DNA from: Micromonospora ureilytica
GTDB lineage: Bacteria > Actinomycetota > Actinomycetes > Mycobacteriales > Micromonosporaceae
Length of the DNA stretch: 64,000 nucleotides
Reading direction: 5' to 3'
NCBI RefSeq assembly: GCF_015751765.1
Contig: NZ_JADOTX010000001.1
Coordinates: 5,766,001 to 5,830,000, forward strand
The notes under the pieces are model-generated. The model worked only from the letters and a program-made list of their open reading frames with translations, made no database searches and was not told the DNA's origin. This document shows, one piece after another, positions 24,617 to 36,876 of this stretch (position 1 is its first letter; every line of letters starts with the position of its first letter). A program made the position numbers and the translations under genes.

Positions 24617-24719
24617 TGTGTGAAGCGCGAGGAGTGAGCTTGCGAGCCCCGCAGTCGCGAACTGTAGGCCGCTTGTGTGAAGCGCGAGGAGTGAGCTTGC
24701 GAGCCCCGCAGTCGCGAAC
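24617..24719. repeat. Perfect 46-bp direct repeat inside the transporter operon
   Basis: Copies at 24617-24662 and 24674-24719 are identical, with an 11-bp spacer. The core is gcgcgaggagtgagcttgcg followed by agccccgcagtcgcgaac. It lies between the permease and the first ATPase gene, ending 12 bp before its ATG. A related, slightly different copy occurs at 58153-58190 upstream of ridA. Confidence 0.92.
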
Positions 24720-24731
24720 GGAGGGCCAGTA

Positions 24732-25742
24732 ATGGCACTGCTCGAAGTTGAAGATCTCGCCGTCACGTTCACCCGCCGCGGTCAGCGGGCCGTGCACGCG
24801 GTCGACGGGGTGTCCTTCTCGGTCGACGCCGGTGAGGTGGTCGGCCTGGTCGGCGAGTCCGGCTGCGGCAAGAGCGTCACCTCGCTCGCGATCATGGGCT
24901 TGTTGCCCAAGCAGCCCGGCCTGCGGGTCGGCGGCAAGGCCGTATTCGACGGCACCGACCTGCTCCAGCTCGACGACCGGTCGCGGCGGGACATCCGGGG
25001 TCGGGACATCGCGATGATCTTCCAGGACCCGCTCTCCTCGTTGAACCCGGTGATCCCGATCGGGTTGCAGGTGACCGAGGTGCTCAGCCGGCACCGGGGG
25101 ATGAAGGGCGAGGCCGCGTCGAAGGAGGCGGCGGCGCTGCTGGACCGGGTCGGCATCCCCGACCCGAAGCGGCGGCTCAAGGAGTACCCGCACCAGCTAT
25201 CCGGTGGGATGCGCCAGCGTGCGCTCATCGCGATGGCGGTGGCCTGCCAGCCACGGCTGCTGATCGCCGACGAGCCGACCACCGCGCTGGACGTCACCAT
25301 CCAGGCCCAGATCCTGGAGCTGCTCAAGGAGCTGGTCCGGGACTCCGGCACCGCGCTGTTGATGATCACGCATGACCTGGGCGTGGTGGCAGGCATGTGC
25401 GACACCGTCAACGTGCTCTACGGCGGCCGGGTGGTGGAGACGGCCCGCCGTCGTCCGCTGTTCCGCCAGCCGCGTCACCCGTACACAGTGGGTCTGCTCG
25501 GCTCGGTGCCGCGCCTGGACGCCGGGCGGGGCGAGAAGCTCAACCCGATCCCCGGTTCGGTCCGCGACCTGCTGCCCTGGCCGGATGGATGCGCGTTCGC
25601 CCCGCGCTGCGCGCGCCGGATCGACGAGTGTGTGGGCGAGCCGCCGGAGCTGGTGCACGCGCACGACGGACGGAGCTACCGGTGCGTCAACCCGGAGCCG
25701 CTGCCGGGCCTGGTGCCCGCCCCGCGCGAGGAGTCAGTGTGA
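24732..25742 (+). CDS. Peptide ABC transporter ATP-binding protein, DppD-like
   Basis: 336 residues. Walker [11 protein letters not shown]-loop IFQDPLSSLNP, signature LSGGMRQRALIAMA, Walker B LLIADEPTTALD, H-loop MITHDLG. The C-terminal oligopeptide_HPY extension carries four Cys (CAFAPRCARRIDEC...C), which in this subfamily often binds an iron-sulfur cluster. The ATG at 24732 follows ggagggcc. Confidence 0.95.
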   Translation: MALLEVEDLAVTFTRRGQRAVHAVDGVSFSVDAGEVVGLVGESGCGKSVTSLAIMGLLPKQPGLRVGGKAVFDGTDLLQLDDRSRRDIRGRDIAMIFQDPLSSLNPVIPIGLQVTEVLSRHRGMKGEAASKEAAALLDRVGIPDPKRRLKEYPHQLSGGMRQRALIAMAVACQPRLLIADEPTTALDVTIQAQILELLKELVRDSGTALLMITHDLGVVAGMCDTVNVLYGGRVVETARRRPLFRQPRHPYTVGLLGSVPRLDAGRGEKLNPIPGSVRDLLPWPDGCAFAPRCARRIDECVGEPPELVHAHDGRSYRCVNPEPLPGLVPAPREESV

Positions 25743-25818
25743 GCGAGCGTAGCGAGCGAACCATCAGGCACAGCAGCGTGGCGTCTCGCGCCGGCGCGGA
25801 GCGAAGCGGAGTGCTGGC
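25743..25818. repeat. GAGCGTAGCGAGCG-type spacer between the two ATPase genes
   Basis: A 76-bp gap made of short gagcg/agcga repeats (gagcgagcgtagcgagcg near 25741-25758 and ggagcgaagcggagtgctgg near 25798-25817). Similar spacers occur before start codons in the other in-operon repeats. The ribosome site of the next gene lies within it. Confidence 0.55.
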
Positions 25819-26922
25819 GTGAGTGAGAACGACATCCTCGTCGAGGTGCGCGACCTGAAGGTGCACTTCCCGATCAAGCGGGGGGTGCTCTTCGACCGGG
25901 TGGTCGGCCACGTGAAGGCCGTCGACGGGGTCGACCTGAGCATCGCGCGCGGCAAGACGTACGGCCTGGTCGGCGAGTCCGGCTGTGGCAAGTCCACATT
26001 GGGTCGGGCGCTGCTCCAGCTGACCCCGCCGACCGCCGGTGAGGTCAGCTTCGACGGTGTCGAGCTGACCACGCTGCCGTCGGGCAAGCTGCGCAGCATG
26101 CGTCGCCGGATGCAGATGATCTTTCAGGATCCGATGTCCAGCCTCGATCCTCGGCAGAACGTGGAGTCGATCCTGACCGAGGGCCTCCAGACCCACGGGA
26201 TCGGCACCGACCGCACCGACCGGCGGCGGATCATCGGCGAGACCCTGGACGCGGTCGGGCTGCCGCGCTGGGCGCTGTCCCGCTACCCGCACGAGTTCTC
26301 CGGCGGGCAGCGGCAGCGCATCGGCATCGCCCGCGCGTTGGTGCTCGGGCCGGAGCTGATCGTCGCCGACGAGCCGGTGTCGGCGCTCGACGTGTCGATC
26401 CAGGCCCAGGTGGTCAACCTGCTGGACGAACTTCAGGACAGCCTGGGGCTGACCTACCTGGTGATCGCGCACGACCTCGCGGTGGTGCGCCACATCTCCG
26501 ACACGGTCGGCGTCATGTATCTGGGCGCGCTGGTCGAGGAGGCACCGAGCGACAGGCTCTACACCGAGCCGCTGCACCCGTACACCCGGGCGTTGATGTC
26601 GGCGGTGCCGGTGCCGGACCCGGACGTGGAGGACCGCCGGGAGCGCATCCTGCTCGCCGGTGACCTGCCGTCGCCGGCCAACCCGCCGTCGGGCTGCCGG
26701 TTCCACACCCGCTGCCCGTGGGCGCAGCCCACCCGCTGCGCCGACGAGCGACCGGTGCTGCGGGACATCGGCGCCAGCCGGGTGGCCTGCCACTGGGCCG
26801 AGCAGATCGCCAGCGGCGAACTGCGCCCGCACGGGGTCAGCGCGCAGATCGTCCGGCCCGAGGGCGAGGGGGACGCGCCGGCCGTGGTCTCCGCGCCCAC
26901 CGAGCCCGGCTCGTACGTCTGA
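25819..26922 (+). CDS. Peptide ABC transporter ATP-binding protein, DppF-like
   Basis: 367 residues from a GTG ([22 protein letters not shown]). Walker [12 protein letters not shown], signature [15 protein letters not shown], Walker [14 protein letters not shown]-loop VIAHDLAVV. The C-terminal HPY domain has Cys residues in [15 protein letters not shown]. With the DppD-like protein it forms the heterodimeric ATPase of the importer. Last gene of the operon. Confidence 0.95.
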   Translation: MSENDILVEVRDLKVHFPIKRGVLFDRVVGHVKAVDGVDLSIARGKTYGLVGESGCGKSTLGRALLQLTPPTAGEVSFDGVELTTLPSGKLRSMRRRMQMIFQDPMSSLDPRQNVESILTEGLQTHGIGTDRTDRRRIIGETLDAVGLPRWALSRYPHEFSGGQRQRIGIARALVLGPELIVADEPVSALDVSIQAQVVNLLDELQDSLGLTYLVIAHDLAVVRHISDTVGVMYLGALVEEAPSDRLYTEPLHPYTRALMSAVPVPDPDVEDRRERILLAGDLPSPANPPSGCRFHTRCPWAQPTRCADERPVLRDIGASRVACHWAEQIASGELRPHGVSAQIVRPEGEGDAPAVVSAPTEPGSYV

Positions 26923-26947
26923 GACTGGACGCGGTGCCCGGCGCTCG

Positions 26948-27316
26948 TCAGCCCTCGGGGCGGTTCAGCAGCCCCACCGCGACGCCGTGCACCGCGTCCA
27001 GCCCGGCCGGGTCGGCCAGCGTGACCGACGCGCCGGTCACCGCGTACCACTCGTCCGCGTCCTTGTACTGCACCCGCACTGTGACTGTGCCGTCCGCGTA
27101 CTCGGTGCGCAGCGTCAGGTCGCCGGTGACGACCCCGACCTCGTCGGTCATCACGCCGCCGGGGCCGGGCACGATGTCGGTGGTGCGGCTCTGTGGGCCG
27201 GCCGCGCCGCCCGAATCCGCGACCATGCCGGCACCAGGCACGGCGGCGGGGGTCTCGGCGGTGCCGTCCGCTGTCATGCCGGCGGCGGACGGGCCGGTGT
27301 CCCCGGCGGCGGTCAC
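26948..27316 (-). CDS. Small acidic protein of unknown function coupled to the HNH nuclease gene
   Basis: 122 residues from a GTG that overlaps the stop of the upstream nuclease gene (GTGA, 27313-27316). The first 55 residues are Ala/Gly/Pro-rich and probably disordered; the last 65 (GVVTGDLTLRTEYADGTVTVRVQYKDADEWYAVTGASVTLADP) read as a small all-beta domain. No signal peptide, so cytosolic. Translational coupling to a secreted nuclease makes an immunity or regulatory role conceivable, but nothing in the sequence proves it. Confidence 0.7.
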   Translation of the reverse strand: MTAAGDTGPSAAGMTADGTAETPAAVPGAGMVADSGGAAGPQSRTTDIVPGPGGVMTDEVGVVTGDLTLRTEYADGTVTVRVQYKDADEWYAVTGASVTLADPAGLDAVHGVAVGLLNRPEG

Positions 27317-27969
27317 GAGTCGCTCCCCACTGAACAGCCCTCCAACATGTCGGTCAGGGCGGCCTTCTCGGCGCTGGTCACCGTCAGCTTCCAGTAGTGC
27401 TTGACCGTCACCCAGTCTTGCGCATATTTACACCAGTAAGACCGGTTTGCCGGCTTCCACTGGGACGGGTCCTGGTCACCCTTTGACCGGTTCGAGGACG
27501 CCGAAACCGCGAAAAGCTGCGGACGGGTGGTGTCGTTGGCGAAATCGCCGCGCTTCGCGTTGTCCCACTCGTCGGCACCCGAGCGCCACGCGTTGGCCAA
27601 CGGCACCATGTGGTCGATGTCCACGTCGGAGGGATCCGAGAAGCTGCGACCGTCGTACACGCTCTCCCAGCGCCCACCGACCACGTTGCAGCCGGAGAGC
27701 TTCACGTCCTTGCCGTCGCGCTGGAGGATGCTGTCCCGCACATCGCAGTTCTTGCCGGTGTCCCGCCAGTGCGGAAAACGCTCCCGGCTGTAGCCCTTCA
27801 TCGAGCCGGCGGTAGCGACGGCGAGCTGGCTCAGCTGCTCCGCGGCGTTGCCGCCGTCGCTCGGCGGCGGTGTGGTCGGCTCATCCTGCGGGACGCAACC
27901 GGCCACGCCGAGCGCCAGCGCCGCGGCAAGCGCGGCCACCGCCGCTCGCGGTCCTGATCTGGTACGCAC
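27313..27969 (-). CDS. Lipoprotein HNH nuclease (DUF1524-like)
   Basis: 218 residues from the GTG at 27969, which has ggagag nine bases upstream. Lipobox GVAGC with Cys25, then a Pro-rich spacer. The nuclease domain contains the HNH signature DVDIDHMVPLANAWRSGADEW (His120 with flanking Asp) and a later N-R-S-K-G-D segment, as in GmrSD/DUF1524-type HNH proteins. Three further Cys in the mature part may form disulfides. It should act outside the membrane, degrading nucleic acid for nutrient release or competition. It is divergent from the MFS exporter. Confidence 0.87.
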   Translation of the reverse strand: MRTRSGPRAAVAALAAALALGVAGCVPQDEPTTPPPSDGGNAAEQLSQLAVATAGSMKGYSRERFPHWRDTGKNCDVRDSILQRDGKDVKLSGCNVVGGRWESVYDGRSFSDPSDVDIDHMVPLANAWRSGADEWDNAKRGDFANDTTRPQLFAVSASSNRSKGDQDPSQWKPANRSYWCKYAQDWVTVKHYWKLTVTSAEKAALTDMLEGCSVGSDS

Positions 27970-28076
27970 AGACGACACCTCTCCAGCTTGGGGGCTCCCG
28001 GCGATTGCGCACAGTACCCGGGCACGGTTTCGGCGTTTCGTGGCGTCTCCCACATGATGCAAGGCACATTGGTGGG

Positions 28077-29570
28077 ATGACCGCACCCGTACCGGCGTCC
28101 CCCCTCCGGATGGGCACCACTGCCGGCCGCGGCACGCTGCTCGCCGCCGTACTCGCCTCTGGCATGGTCTTCCTCGACGGCACCGTCGTCAACGTGGCGC
28201 TGCCGAAACTCGGGCAGGACCTCGGCGCGAACGTCGCCGATCTCCAGTGGACCATCAACGGCTACCTGCTGATGCTGGCGGCGTTCGTGCTGCTCGGCGG
28301 CGCGCTCGGCGACCGCTTCGGCCGGCGACGCATCTTCCTCATCGGCGTGGTCTGGTTCACCGCCGCCTCCGTGCTCTGCGGGCTGGCCCAGGACACCGGC
28401 ATGCTGATCGCGGCCCGGTTCCTCCAGGGCGCCGGTGGCGCGCTGCTCACGCCCGGGTCGCTGTCGGTGCTCCAGGCGAGCTTCCATCCCGACGACCGGG
28501 GCCGGGCGATCGGTGCCTGGGCCGGGCTGTCCGGGGTGTCCACAGCGCTGGGCCCGTTCATCGGGGGCTGGCTGATCGACACGCTCTCCTGGCGCTGGAT
28601 CTTCTTCCTCAACCTGCCGATCGCCGTGCTGGTGCTACTGGCCGCCCTGCGCTGGGTGCCGGAGAGCCGGGACGAGAGCGCCTCCCGCACCGAGGGACGG
28701 GATCGGGCCCGACGGCGGTTCGACGTGGCCGGAGCCCTGCTCGGAGCGCTCGCCCTCGCCGGCGTCACCTACGCCCTGATCGACGCGCCGGCCCGCGGGT
28801 TCGACTCCGCCGAGGTGCTGATCGCGGCAGTGGTCGGGGTGCTCTCCGCGGTGGCCTTCGTCCTGCTGGAGCGGCGGCGTGGCGACGCCGCGATGCTGCC
28901 CACCGGGCTGTTCAGCAGCCGGCTCTTCTCGGTGCTGAACCTCTTCACAGTTGTCGTCTACGCGGCGCTCAGCGGCTTCACCTTCTTCTTCGCCGTCTAC
29001 CTGCAGAACGTGGTCGGGTGGTCGGCCTTCCGCACCGGCATCGCGTTGCTGCCGATGACCCTGCTGCTGTTGGTCGGCTCCGCGCGCGCCGGTGCGCTGT
29101 CGGCGCGGATCGGCCCACGGCTGCCGCTCGCCATCGGACCGGTGATCGCCGCGGTCGGCCTGCTGCTGCTGCGCGGCGTCGGACCGGGCGCGTCGTACTG
29201 GCGGGACGTGCTGCCCGGTGTGCTGCTCTTCGGCATCGGGTTGACCCTGGTGGTGGCGCCGCTGACCGCGTCGGTGCTGGCCGCCGTGCAGGACCGGTTC
29301 TCCGGAGTGGCCAGCGGCTTCAACAACGCCGCGTCCCGGGCCGGCGGTCTGCTCGCGGTGGCGGCGCTGCCGCTGCTGGTCGGGCTCTCCGGCGCCGGGT
29401 ACGAGCAGAAGGCCGACCTGACCGACGCGTTCCGGGGCGCGATGAAGTGGTGTGCCGGGCTGCTCGTGGCCGGCGCGGTGCTGGCCCTCGTGCTGGTCCA
29501 CCGACCGCCCCGGAAAGCTCCGCCGTCCCAGCCCTGCCATTCGCTGCCCGTCGCGACACCCCCGAAGTAG
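28077..29570 (+). CDS. MFS drug exporter, EmrB/QacA (DHA2) family
   Basis: 497 residues, ATG at 28077. About fourteen membrane helices. Motif A is GGALGDRFGRRRIFLIG, motif C is GVSTALGPFIGGWL, and the DHA2 start FLDGTVVNVALPKLGQDL is present. It exports hydrophobic drugs by proton antiport. No TetR neighbour controls it here. Its stop codon sits in the loop of a terminator hairpin shared with leuA. Confidence 0.93.
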   Translation: MTAPVPASPLRMGTTAGRGTLLAAVLASGMVFLDGTVVNVALPKLGQDLGANVADLQWTINGYLLMLAAFVLLGGALGDRFGRRRIFLIGVVWFTAASVLCGLAQDTGMLIAARFLQGAGGALLTPGSLSVLQASFHPDDRGRAIGAWAGLSGVSTALGPFIGGWLIDTLSWRWIFFLNLPIAVLVLLAALRWVPESRDESASRTEGRDRARRRFDVAGALLGALALAGVTYALIDAPARGFDSAEVLIAAVVGVLSAVAFVLLERRRGDAAMLPTGLFSSRLFSVLNLFTVVVYAALSGFTFFFAVYLQNVVGWSAFRTGIALLPMTLLLLVGSARAGALSARIGPRLPLAIGPVIAAVGLLLLRGVGPGASYWRDVLPGVLLFGIGLTLVVAPLTASVLAAVQDRFSGVASGFNNAASRAGGLLAVAALPLLVGLSGAGYEQKADLTDAFRGAMKWCAGLLVAGAVLALVLVHRPPRKAPPSQPCHSLPVATPPK

Positions 29571-29593
29571 GGAACCACCCCGGGGGTGTCGCG
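29552..29593. terminator. Shared terminator between the MFS gene and leuA
   Basis: cgcgacacccccg (29552-29564) pairs perfectly with cgggggtgtcgcg (29581-29593). The 16-nt loop contains the MFS stop codon. It is placed for bidirectional use between convergent genes. Confidence 0.75.
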
Positions 29594-29599
29594 CGTAGG

Positions 29600-31588
<1,989 letters not shown>

Positions 31589-32860
31589 CTATGGGACCGG
31601 AGTCATGGGCTGCTCCGCGACCTCGGCACCCAGCCGTGGCGTCCGTTCGGCCCAGCTCACCGCGGGCACGATCGCCAGCCCTACCAGCACGAAGATCGCT
31701 GCCGTCGGTAACCAACCCCACCCGCCGGTGGACACCCCGAGCGCGGTCAGCCCCGCCGGCGCGATCAGGTACTGGACCTGCACGCCGAGCCCGAGCGCCC
31801 CCACGTACGCACCGCGCTGGTCGGCCGGCGGCAGGGTGGCGGTGAGCCCCCAGGTACCCGCCGACTCGATCAGCTCGGCCAGGATCAGCAGCAACGCGGC
31901 GGCCACCAGCACCACCACGGTGAGCGCCCCGCGAGTGACGCCGGAAACCGGCAGCACCAGGCAGAACAGGGCGACCAGCAGACCGCCCCGGCGGGAGGCC
32001 CGGGCCGCGCCCGCCGCAGTGTCCGCGCCCCGGCTGACGCGTACCTGGAGCAGCACGATCAGGATCGTGTTGAGCAACACCAGCCCGGCGATCACCGTCT
32101 TCGGGGCGTCGGTGTGGGTGAGGATCCATAGCGGCAGGACCGTCAGGTAGAGCACCCCGTGCGCGGTGAGCAGCCCGGACAGCACTGACACCGCCATGAA
32201 CGGCCGGTCCCGGAGCACGGCGAGCCGACTCATCGGCTCCGTCGGTCGGGCCACCTGCGGCAGCCGGGGCAGTCGCCGCACGAACAGTGCCGTCACGAGG
32301 AAGACCGTCGAGATGAACCAGACCATCCCCCGGTACGCCGTGATCGTGTCCACCGCCAGCACCAGGCCGCTGATCACCGCGCCGAGCCCGAAGCCGACGT
32401 TCAGCGACGAGCGCTGGTACGCCATCGCCGTGACCCGTTCGGCGGGCGGGAGCGCGTTGATCGAGTAGACCTGCCGGGCCACGCCGACAGCGGCGTCCAC
32501 GGCGGCCAGCGCCACCACCACGGCGAGGAACCCCGCGAAGCCGCCCACGAACGGGTAGGTCGCGAACAGCGCCGCATTCAGCACCAGCCCCACCACCCAG
32601 ACCCGCTGCGGTCCGTACCTGTCGGTGAGCCCACCCAGCGGCACCGTGCCCAGCAGCGACACCCCCGCCGCGATGGACAGCCCCAACCCGACCTGGGCGG
32701 CGCTGAGCCCGAGCGCCCGGGTGAAGAAGACGGCGCTGCCGGCATGGAACAGGCCGCTGCCGACGGCGTAGACCATGGCCTGCACCGCCAGGGCGCGGGT
32801 CAGCCCGGCCGGCGGTACGACGTCACGAACGGCGGTGCGGATGGTTTCGGTAGCCCCCAT
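31589..32860 (-). CDS. MFS transporter
   Basis: About 423 residues with twelve membrane helices. Motif A-like GGLTDRYGPQRVWVVG lies after helix 2. The ATG at 32860 gives MGATETIRTAVRDV; another ATG at 32884 (MGAGFTPLMGATE) is possible and has a weak ggaa upstream. It probably exports a small molecule. It is divergent from an ArsR-type regulator whose promoter region it shares, a common efflux arrangement. Confidence 0.87.
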   Translation of the reverse strand: MGATETIRTAVRDVVPPAGLTRALAVQAMVYAVGSGLFHAGSAVFFTRALGLSAAQVGLGLSIAAGVSLLGTVPLGGLTDRYGPQRVWVVGLVLNAALFATYPFVGGFAGFLAVVVALAAVDAAVGVARQVYSINALPPAERVTAMAYQRSSLNVGFGLGAVISGLVLAVDTITAYRGMVWFISTVFLVTALFVRRLPRLPQVARPTEPMSRLAVLRDRPFMAVSVLSGLLTAHGVLYLTVLPLWILTHTDAPKTVIAGLVLLNTILIVLLQVRVSRGADTAAGAARASRRGGLLVALFCLVLPVSGVTRGALTVVVLVAAALLLILAELIESAGTWGLTATLPPADQRGAYVGALGLGVQVQYLIAPAGLTALGVSTGGWGWLPTAAIFVLVGLAIVPAVSWAERTPRLGAEVAEQPMTPVP

Positions 32861-32936
32861 GAGCGGAGTGAAGCCGGCCCCCATCGTTCCGGTCGAGTCT
32901 TTTAGGCTGGACCGAATCCTGCTCCGGGGGGGGCGT

Positions 32937-33923
32937 GTGTCCGAGTTGCGGTTCAGCCTGGCCGACGTGGCGGGTGTGCGGCTCGCCGTGTCACCTGTCA
33001 ACGAGACGGTCATGAGCATGTGGGCGCTGGCCAAACCGGTCCGCTACGCGGTGCACCTGCCCTGGATCGACCGGGCTCGGGTGACGTTGCGTCGTCCCGA
33101 GGTGGCCGACCGGGTCCGACCTCTGGTGGGGTTGGTAGTGCCGGGTCGCTGGCTGCCCGACTTCCTCACCCCGGCGGCCCGACCGAACGTGGAGATGGCC
33201 GAGCAACTCGACCAGATCGCCGCGACGCCGCCGGCCGTGGTGGTCCAGGACCTGCTGGCGACCACCTCGCGCCGGCCGCTGACCCCGTTCGGGCGGGCGC
33301 TACTGGCCGACCCCGGCGGGCTGCTGCCGCAGGTCGTCGACGCGGTGCGGGTCTGGCACGACGAGGCGATCGCCCCGGACTGGCCGCGGATGCGGGCGCT
33401 GCTCGACGCCGACGTGGCGTACCGGGCCGCTCAGCTCGCCGAGAGCGGTGCCGGTCGGTTCTTCGAGCAGCTCCACCCGAGCCTGCGCTGGCACGGCGAC
33501 CGGGTGATCAGCGACGACACGTTCGAGCGGGACTTCGACCTCCGCGGTCGTGGGCTGGCGCTGAACCCGACGGTGTTCACCGAGCGGCACGTGCTGTGGA
33601 ACCTGCTGGAGGATTCGCTGCCGGCCGGGGCGTACCCGGTTCGTGCCGTCGGGACGCTCTGGGAGGCGACCGCTCCGCCGCCCGGCGACCCACTGGCACG
33701 GGTGATCGGGCCGGGCCGGGCCGCGCTGCTGCACCTGCTCGAGACGGCGCTGACCACCACCGACCTGGCCCGACTCACCGGGATGTCCGCCGGGAACGTC
33801 TCCCAGCACCTGGCCGCGCTGCACGGCGCCCGCCTGGTGTCCCGGTCCCGCGAGGGTCGGCACGTGCGCTATCGCAACACCGAGGCCGCGGCGGTCCTGC
33901 TCCGGGCCAGCCGGGGCCTGTGA
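32937..33923 (+). CDS. ArsR-like winged-helix regulator with DUF5937-type N-terminal domain
   Basis: 328 residues from a GTG preceded by a run of G. The first 250 residues form a domain common in actinobacterial ArsR-like proteins (start LRFSLADVAGVRLAVSPVNE, ending with RAVGTLWEA). The C-terminal winged helix (about 262-320) reads TTTDLARLTGMSAGNVSQHLAALHGARLVSRSREGRHVRYR. No metal-binding Cys motif is present, so the ligand is probably organic. Divergent from the MFS gene, its likely target. Confidence 0.9.
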   Translation: MSELRFSLADVAGVRLAVSPVNETVMSMWALAKPVRYAVHLPWIDRARVTLRRPEVADRVRPLVGLVVPGRWLPDFLTPAARPNVEMAEQLDQIAATPPAVVVQDLLATTSRRPLTPFGRALLADPGGLLPQVVDAVRVWHDEAIAPDWPRMRALLDADVAYRAAQLAESGAGRFFEQLHPSLRWHGDRVISDDTFERDFDLRGRGLALNPTVFTERHVLWNLLEDSLPAGAYPVRAVGTLWEATAPPPGDPLARVIGPGRAALLHLLETALTTTDLARLTGMSAGNVSQHLAALHGARLVSRSREGRHVRYRNTEAAAVLLRASRGL

Positions 33924-33936
33924 CCCCGGCGCTCGA

Positions 33937-34467
33937 TCAGCGCAGCAGCAGGTCGGCAACCGGACGGCGGCGGCGCAGACCGGTCTCCCGGGCACGCAGC
34001 TCGGCCGGGAGGGCGAACGGGTCCCCGAGCCGGCCGACGGCGGCGACCACCAACGGGCGGACGCCTCCGGGCAGGTCGAGTTCGGTGGAAAGGCCGGCCC
34101 GGTCGAAACGGGTGAGCTGGTGCACGTGCAGGCCGAGCGCGGTGGCCTGCACGGTCAGGTGGGCGATCGCCTGCCCGAGGTCGTACGCGGCGCGCTCGGT
34201 GTCGAGGCCGGTGTGGGCGCCGACCACAAGGGTCGCGGCGTGCCGGATCCAGGTCTGGTCGTCGACCGGGAGGCTGATCAGGATCCGTTTCCAGGTTTCG
34301 TCGTCCCGGTGGCCGAGGGCGAACCGCCAGGGCTGCCCGTTCTCCGCCGACGGGGCCCAGCGCGCGGCCTCGAGCAGCGAGGCGGACTCCTCCGGGGTCA
34401 GCTCGGCGCTCGGGTCGAAGGCTCGTGGACTCCAGCGGTAGGCGAGCAGCGGGGTGAGGTCGGCCAT
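33937..34467 (-). CDS. Nitroreductase family protein
   Basis: 176 residues, ATG at 34467. RYSPRAFDP-like start (LAYRWSPRAFDPSAELTPEE) and EAARWAPSAENGQPWRF give the FMN-binding Arg and Ser/Asn of the family; GLDTERAAYDLGQAIAHLTVQATALGLHVHQL is the central helix. It reduces nitro or quinone compounds, or acts as a flavin-dependent dehydrogenase, using NAD(P)H. It ends 13 bp from the convergent ArsR gene. Confidence 0.9.
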   Translation of the reverse strand: MADLTPLLAYRWSPRAFDPSAELTPEESASLLEAARWAPSAENGQPWRFALGHRDDETWKRILISLPVDDQTWIRHAATLVVGAHTGLDTERAAYDLGQAIAHLTVQATALGLHVHQLTRFDRAGLSTELDLPGGVRPLVVAAVGRLGDPFALPAELRARETGLRRRRPVADLLLR

Positions 34468-34552
34468 ACGACGGATCGTCCTGTATGGGCGATTCGCCCT
34501 CTCGGGCAGGGGTGGCTGAATGTGGGCAAGAGCACCCGTAACGGGACGAAGG

Positions 34553-35344
34553 TCAGGGCGTTGTCGCGCCCGTGCTCTCCGACGGGTCCGGGGTCGGCGG
34601 CGCCGCGGTGTCGAGCGGCTCCCGGTCGACCACCACCGGGCCGGCCAGCTGCACGGTGGCCGGCGCCGGGCCGGGTGGAGCGGCCAACCGCAGCGTCCCG
34701 GCCCCGGTGCGGACGCCGGTCGGCGTGCCGTCCCGGTCGTAGCAGTAGATGCCCACGTCCAGCGGGGCGTTGAGCGACGCCGAGGTGGAGTCCACCGAGT
34801 AGCAGGTGCCGGTGACACCCTCGGGCGCGTCGGCCGGGGCCACCGCCAAGGGCGCGCGTCGGTCGGTGAGCACGTCCAGCCAGTCGGTGAGCGGGTGCTG
34901 GACCCGGGGGTCCGACCGACGTGGGATCGCGTCGTCGCGATCACCCAGGCGTACGCAAGTCGCCGACTCGGCATGACCGGCCGACGGGAGGGCGCACTGG
35001 AACAGCCCGTCGGCCGTCTCGGCCATCGAGACGTCGGCCGTGCCACCCAACGCGCCCCCCGGCACGTCGACCCGCCAGCTGCCGTCGTTGGCACTGGTTA
35101 ACACGATGGTGCGATCGGGTCGACCCGTCTGGCTGTACACGTACTGGGCCACCAGGTGGCGGTCCTGGGCCGCCGCGGCCAGCGCGGCCAGCTCATCCCG
35201 CGCGGCGTCCACGTCGACCGGCCCCGGATCGGCGGGCGGCGGAGCTGGGGGCTGCTGCGCACTGGTGCAGCCGGCCAGGAGCGCGGGCAGGGCGAGGACG
35301 AGCGGCCCGAGCACGCGGCCGGCCGAGCGGATGAGGACGGGCAC
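34553..35344 (-). CDS. Lipoprotein of unknown function
   Basis: 263 residues from a GTG at 35344. Signal peptide and lipobox LLAGC with Cys26, then a short Pro-rich linker. The body has four Cys (FQCALP, SATCVRLG, GTCYSVD, IYCYDRD) that may form two disulfides, and a beta-rich pattern. No family recognised. The C-terminal tail is Pro/Ser/Thr-rich. It is followed by the nitroreductase gene in the same direction, 85 bp away. Confidence 0.8.
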   Translation of the reverse strand: MPVLIRSAGRVLGPLVLALPALLAGCTSAQQPPAPPPADPGPVDVDAARDELAALAAAAQDRHLVAQYVYSQTGRPDRTIVLTSANDGSWRVDVPGGALGGTADVSMAETADGLFQCALPSAGHAESATCVRLGDRDDAIPRRSDPRVQHPLTDWLDVLTDRRAPLAVAPADAPEGVTGTCYSVDSTSASLNAPLDVGIYCYDRDGTPTGVRTGAGTLRLAAPPGPAPATVQLAGPVVVDREPLDTAAPPTPDPSESTGATTP

Positions 35345-35605
35345 CGGCCCATTCTGGTGGGTGCGGGCGATCGGTGGGTGCCGACGCGTACCGTGGCTCG
35401 CCCCGGCGTGTCGGGCGAGGCCGTGTCCGCGTACCGCCCGACCTGGTGGGATCCGGCCCGGCCGGCCCCGGGCGGGCCGGATGGTGGGATCACCTGACCC
35501 GGCGTCGTTACCCGCCGGATACCCTCAAGGGGTCTGACACGCGCCGCCGGCCCCGGTTCCGGCGGCGTCGGCACGCTCAGGGTCGCTGGGAGGGAGTGCA
35601 CCGTC
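35345..35605 (+). promoter_or_regulatory. lysC upstream region
   Basis: A 261-bp divergent region. A -10-like TACCCT lies at 35520-35525, and a GC hairpin cgccgccgg (35542-35550)/ccggcggcg (35559-35567) falls in the predicted leader. No leader peptide or known lysine riboswitch pattern is visible. Confidence 0.35.
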
Positions 35606-36871
<1,266 letters not shown>

Positions 36872-36876
36872 CGCCG

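Noticed and set aside
24617..24719. Phage attachment site suggested by a 46-bp direct repeat
   Set aside because: The copies are only 11 bp apart, no integrase or tRNA is adjacent, and a relative lies elsewhere upstream of ridA.
35345..35605. Lysine riboswitch or amino-acid leader before lysC
   Set aside because: No leader frame with Lys/Thr/Met runs and no recognisable aptamer; only a short GC hairpin.
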